From: CAISCU01 sp943361925
Lineage (GTDB): Bacteria > Bacteroidota > Bacteroidia > UKL13-3
Reading direction: 5' to 3'
DNA length: 64,000 bases
Assembly (NCBI GenBank): GCA_943361925.1
Contig: CALRIT020000013.1
Span: 59,434 to 123,433, forward strand
In this document: positions 61,370 to 64,000 of the stretch, piece after piece
Numbering within the stretch: the stretch's first letter is position 1
Layout of the letters: the number at the start of each line of letters is the position of its first letter
Translations under genes and position numbers: made by a program
The notes under the pieces: model-generated
What the model saw: the letters and a program-made list of their open reading frames with translations, nothing else
Database searches by the model: none
Told to the model about the DNA's origin: nothing

Positions 61370-61747
61370 ATGAATTTTTCATTGGAGAAAACCGAACATT
61401 ATTCATTGCTTAAAACAGCATTGACAACAATTGATCAGCCTCAGGCAGAAGAATTGACAAAGATGGTTCAGACGCATGTTGCTGAAAATATTTGTCCTTA
61501 CCTGATTTTGAATTTTGAATCAGTAGAGAGCTGCAATGCCGGAGCTGTAAGAGAAATGATTGCTATGGGGAATTTCCTCGCCGAAAATAATGGTATGTTA
61601 ATCATCAGCAATCCTCACGATCAGTTTACGCGTCTTTTTGATAAGGCTGAAATTGTTTTTGTACCAAGTGATATTGAGGCCATAGATTATGTTTTTATGG
61701 ATCAGATTGAAAAACAATTTTTGAGTGAAGAAGGAGACATAGAATAG
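61370..61747 (+). CDS. STAS-domain protein
   Basis: This 125-aa protein is read from ATG 61370; an upstream start at 61337 would run into the divergent gene's promoter. It has 'YLILNFESVESCNAGAVREM' and 'GMLIISNP' followed by 'LFDKAEIVFVPSDIEAIDYV', the anti-sigma-factor-antagonist STAS pattern. The phospho-acceptor Ser is replaced or shifted (S-C-N). It sits 9 bp before rnz. Confidence 0.7.
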   Translation: MNFSLEKTEHYSLLKTALTTIDQPQAEELTKMVQTHVAENICPYLILNFESVESCNAGAVREMIAMGNFLAENNGMLIISNPHDQFTRLFDKAEIVFVPSDIEAIDYVFMDQIEKQFLSEEGDIE

Positions 61748-61756
61748 TTATTGCCT

Positions 61757-62671
61757 ATGTCATTCGAAGTTACAATTTTAGGAAATAGTTCGGCATCTCC
61801 AACCCACGACAGGCATCCTTCTGCACAGTATGTAAATATTTGTGACCACCATATTTTAATTGATTGTGGTGAAGGAACCCAAATGCAATTAGCGAAGTAC
61901 AAGATTAAAAAGTCTAAAATTTCGCAAATTTTCATTAGCCATGTTCATGGAGATCATATCCTTGGTTTGCCCGGTTTATTGTTATCAATGAACCTAATGA
62001 AAAGGGAATTGCCAATCCATATTTATGGACCACCTGAGTTGTTTAAAATTTTGGATGTATTTTTTAAGTATACAGAAACTCAATTTACTTTTGAATTACA
62101 TTATCATATAGTTAATCCAAATACAACGGGATTGATTTTTGAAAATATCTATTTTCGTGTTTATTCATTTCCACTTTTTCACAGAGTTCCTACAAGTGGT
62201 TATATGATTGAAGAGCGTACCAAATTACGCAAGTTAAATCTGGAAGTTTGTGAACGTTTAAAGATTCCTTTTACCTATTATAATGATATAAAAATGGGAA
62301 AGGATTTTTGTACTCCGGAAGGTAAATGGATTGCAAATGACCAACTGACTTATCCTGCTGCATTGCCCATAAGTTATGCCTATTGCTCTGATACAATGTT
62401 CGATGATAGGGTAGTGGAGTCGGTAAGAGATGCAGATATTCTTTATCATGAAGCCACATTTATGCATGATAAACTTGACAGAGCAGTTTATACCATGCAT
62501 ACAACTGCCAAACAAGCGGGTATTGTTGCTAAAACTGCTGATGTTAAAAAATTGATTATTGGGCATTTTTCATCACGATATGATGATTTGGAACCCATTT
62601 TAAAAGAAGCTCAAGCTGAGTTTCCTAATACTGAAATTGCTGAAGAAGGCAAAACATTTATTTTAGAATAA
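61757..62671 (+). CDS. rnz: Ribonuclease Z
   Basis: This 304-aa protein is read from ATG 61757 rather than the TTG at 61751. It has the metallo-beta-lactamase motif SHVHGDH (His62, His64, Asp66, His67), the 'HTTAKQAG' block and 'IGHFSSRYDD', typical of tRNase Z, which trims the 3' trailer of pre-tRNAs. The length fits the short form of the family. Confidence 0.9.
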   Translation: MSFEVTILGNSSASPTHDRHPSAQYVNICDHHILIDCGEGTQMQLAKYKIKKSKISQIFISHVHGDHILGLPGLLLSMNLMKRELPIHIYGPPELFKILDVFFKYTETQFTFELHYHIVNPNTTGLIFENIYFRVYSFPLFHRVPTSGYMIEERTKLRKLNLEVCERLKIPFTYYNDIKMGKDFCTPEGKWIANDQLTYPAALPISYAYCSDTMFDDRVVESVRDADILYHEATFMHDKLDRAVYTMHTTAKQAGIVAKTADVKKLIIGHFSSRYDDLEPILKEAQAEFPNTEIAEEGKTFILE

Positions 62672-62672
62672 G

Positions 62673-63551
62673 ATGCAAACATTTAGTCCAGAAAACTGGA
62701 AGGATTATGAGTTATTGGATTGTGGAGATTTTGAAAAACTCGAAAGATTCGGAAAATTAGTTTTAAGAAGACCGGAGCCTCAGGCTTTATGGAATAAAAT
62801 TTATCCTGAAAGCAAATGGCGTCAATTGGCTGATATTACCTTTAAACAAAGAGGAAGTCATAATGGCGAATGGATTAATCCTAAGAATAACCCATCGAAA
62901 TGGCAAATTGAATACAAACACAAACAAGCCAAAATACTTTTCAATTTATCATTAACCTCATTTAAACATGTGGGTATTTTTCCTGAACAAGCCGCGAATT
63001 GGGATTATATCATTGAAAATATCAAAAAGGTTAAGGGAGAACAGCCTCGTTTCTTAAATTTATTTGCATATACAGGCGGAGCTTCATTGGCAGCTAAAGC
63101 CGCCGGTGCTGATGTTACACATGTTGATAGTGTTAAACAAGTTGTTAGCTGGAGCAGACAGAATATGGAAAGTTCCGGCTTAACAGATATCAGATGGGTT
63201 GTTGAAGATGCCTTAAAGTTCGTAAAACGCGAAGTTAAAAGAGGTAAAACCTATCATGGTATTATTTTAGATCCACCGGCATACGGAATTGGAGCAAATG
63301 GTGAAAGATGGCAATTGGAGCAACAAATCAATGAAATGTTAGGTGATGTGGAACAGATTTTGGATAAAAAACAACATTTTCTAATCCTTAATGTCTATTC
63401 GCTGGGTTTAAGTGCATTATTGGTGGAAGGACTGGTAAAAACCAATTTCCCACAAAGCAAGGAGCTTGAAAACGGAGAATTGTATTTGCAAGCGCAATCA
63501 GGTATAAAATTACCATTGGGAATTTTAGCCCGCTATTCACACGGATTATAA
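62673..63551 (+). CDS. Class I SAM-dependent methyltransferase (RlmI/RlmK-like)
   Basis: This 292-aa protein has 'FLNLFAYTGGASLAAKAAGA' (SAM-binding motif I), 'VTHVDSVKQ' and LDPPAYG, as in large-subunit rRNA cytosine/guanine methyltransferases of the RlmI/K group. It lacks the N-terminal PUA domain of RlmI. It starts 1 bp after the rnz stop, so the two are co-transcribed. Confidence 0.8.
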   Translation: MQTFSPENWKDYELLDCGDFEKLERFGKLVLRRPEPQALWNKIYPESKWRQLADITFKQRGSHNGEWINPKNNPSKWQIEYKHKQAKILFNLSLTSFKHVGIFPEQAANWDYIIENIKKVKGEQPRFLNLFAYTGGASLAAKAAGADVTHVDSVKQVVSWSRQNMESSGLTDIRWVVEDALKFVKREVKRGKTYHGIILDPPAYGIGANGERWQLEQQINEMLGDVEQILDKKQHFLILNVYSLGLSALLVEGLVKTNFPQSKELENGELYLQAQSGIKLPLGILARYSHGL

Positions 63552-63555
63552 ACAA

Positions 63556-63583
63556 AAAAGGAGTCGATTGACTCCTTTTTTTA
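63556..63583. terminator. Bidirectional terminator
   Basis: AAAAAAGGAGTC-GATT-GACTCCTTTTTT is a perfect stem with A and T runs, between the convergent methyltransferase and LytTR genes. Confidence 0.85.
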
Positions 63584-63587
63584 TGTT

Positions 63588-64000
63588 TTAAACTTTGTAT
63601 TTCTTTTTGATTTGGAAGAAGTAACTTCTGCTAATTTCAAATGGTTTTTCAATTCCTTTCAGGAATAATCTTCCTGTATCATTGGTCCATTTTTCAATTT
63701 TAGTTACATTCAATAAATTCACGATTGTACTTCTGTGAATCTGAATAAAAACGTCTTCAGGTAAACGAGCATCCCAACTTTTAATAGAGTTATAGGTGAT
63801 ACTTAATTTCCCATCATTTAAATATACTTTGGTATAATTTCCAAAAGCTTCAATATAGTTAATATCTCTAATTTTGATAAAATTCATTTTATTATCAAAA
63901 TTCAATAGGATAATTTGGTCTGGAGTAAAACGATCATCATCAGCTTCACTGAATCCACTCATTGTTTCACCTTCAGCACCGGCAGGAACTTCAATATCAG
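63588..64000 (-). CDS. LytTR-domain transcriptional regulator, partial
   Basis: The reading frame is open to the right edge; an ATG at 63962 is internal or the true start. The visible part has 'KIRDINYIEAFGNYTKVYL' and 'FIQIHRSTIVNLLNV', the LytTR DNA-binding domain that often forms the output of two-component regulators. Whether a receiver domain precedes it lies outside the window. Confidence 0.8.
   Translation of the reverse strand, partial: DIEVPAGAEGETMSGFSEADDDRFTPDQIILLNFDNKMNFIKIRDINYIEAFGNYTKVYLNDGKLSITYNSIKSWDARLPEDVFIQIHRSTIVNLLNVTKIEKWTNDTGRLFLKGIEKPFEISRSYFFQIKKKYKV

Overview
The window comes from a member of the Bacteroidota. Several host genes carry Por-secretion (T9SS) type tails, promoter-like TAnnTTTG boxes precede many genes, Shine-Dalgarno sequences are scarce, the base composition is AT-rich, and the tmRNA tag reads GESNFAMAA. 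I cannot place it below phylum.

Host flanks. Bases 1 to about 8040 hold a partial subtilisin-like protease, lipoproteins, two secreted CxxCH 'anchor V'-type proteins, the pyruvate dehydrogenase E1 beta gene, a transglutaminase-like protein and an SDR. Bases 54878 to 64000 hold ssrA (tmRNA), a biotin carboxyl carrier protein, an M1 aminopeptidase, a DUF1223 protein, prfB with its programmed +1 frameshift, another SDR, a STAS protein, ribonuclease Z, an rRNA-type methyltransferase and a partial LytTR regulator.

Between the flanks lies one integrated element of about 46.9 kb (8047-54906). A tyrosine recombinase next to ssrA inserted it into the ssrA 3' end. The right junction repeats the ssrA T-arm and acceptor sequence. 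The left junction holds the displaced copy, apparently split by a 113-bp insertion. The original ssrA terminator now lies beyond the left end. No conjugation genes, relaxase, terminase, portal or tail genes were seen.

Element layout. (a) 8.5-15.7 kb, left cargo: a small Asn/Lys/Gln-rich protein, a glycosyltransferase-radical SAM fusion, a histidine phosphatase, a WG-repeat protein, a WYL regulator, a short FtsZ-like protein with a Tat-like leader, a PD-(D/E)XK nuclease and an HNH-like protein. (b) 15.9-19.5 kb, replication and regulation: a 47-bp palindrome, an RteC-like gene, an excisionase-like HTH gene and a primase-helicase. (c) 19.7-33.5 kb, a DNA phosphorothioation island: dndC, dndD, dndE, a PLD-DEAH helicase, a second SMC-like ATPase, a Dnd-associated small protein, a GIY-YIG-like nuclease and a dndB-like gene on the plus strand, with dndA and an unusual regulator on the minus strand. 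This block looks more AT-rich than its neighbours and probably arrived separately. (d) 33.8-51.4 kb, one compact minus-strand operon. It starts with small membrane proteins, a transglutaminase-like protein and beta-rich candidate structural proteins. It continues through a GH73 muramidase, fibre-like proteins, a holin-like and a spanin-like gene. It ends with an adenine methyltransferase, RadC, a Snf2 helicase and a RecA-fold ATPase. This looks like a tailless, probably membrane-containing virus-like particle module with its DNA-protection genes. (e) 51.7-53.0 kb, a three-gene toxin-antitoxin-SecB-like chaperone (TAC) cassette, followed by a DUF4248 gene and the integrase.

Taken together, the element appears to be a provirus-like or satellite-like integrative element that carries several defence systems. 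The functional calls rest on motifs read by eye; no database search was run.
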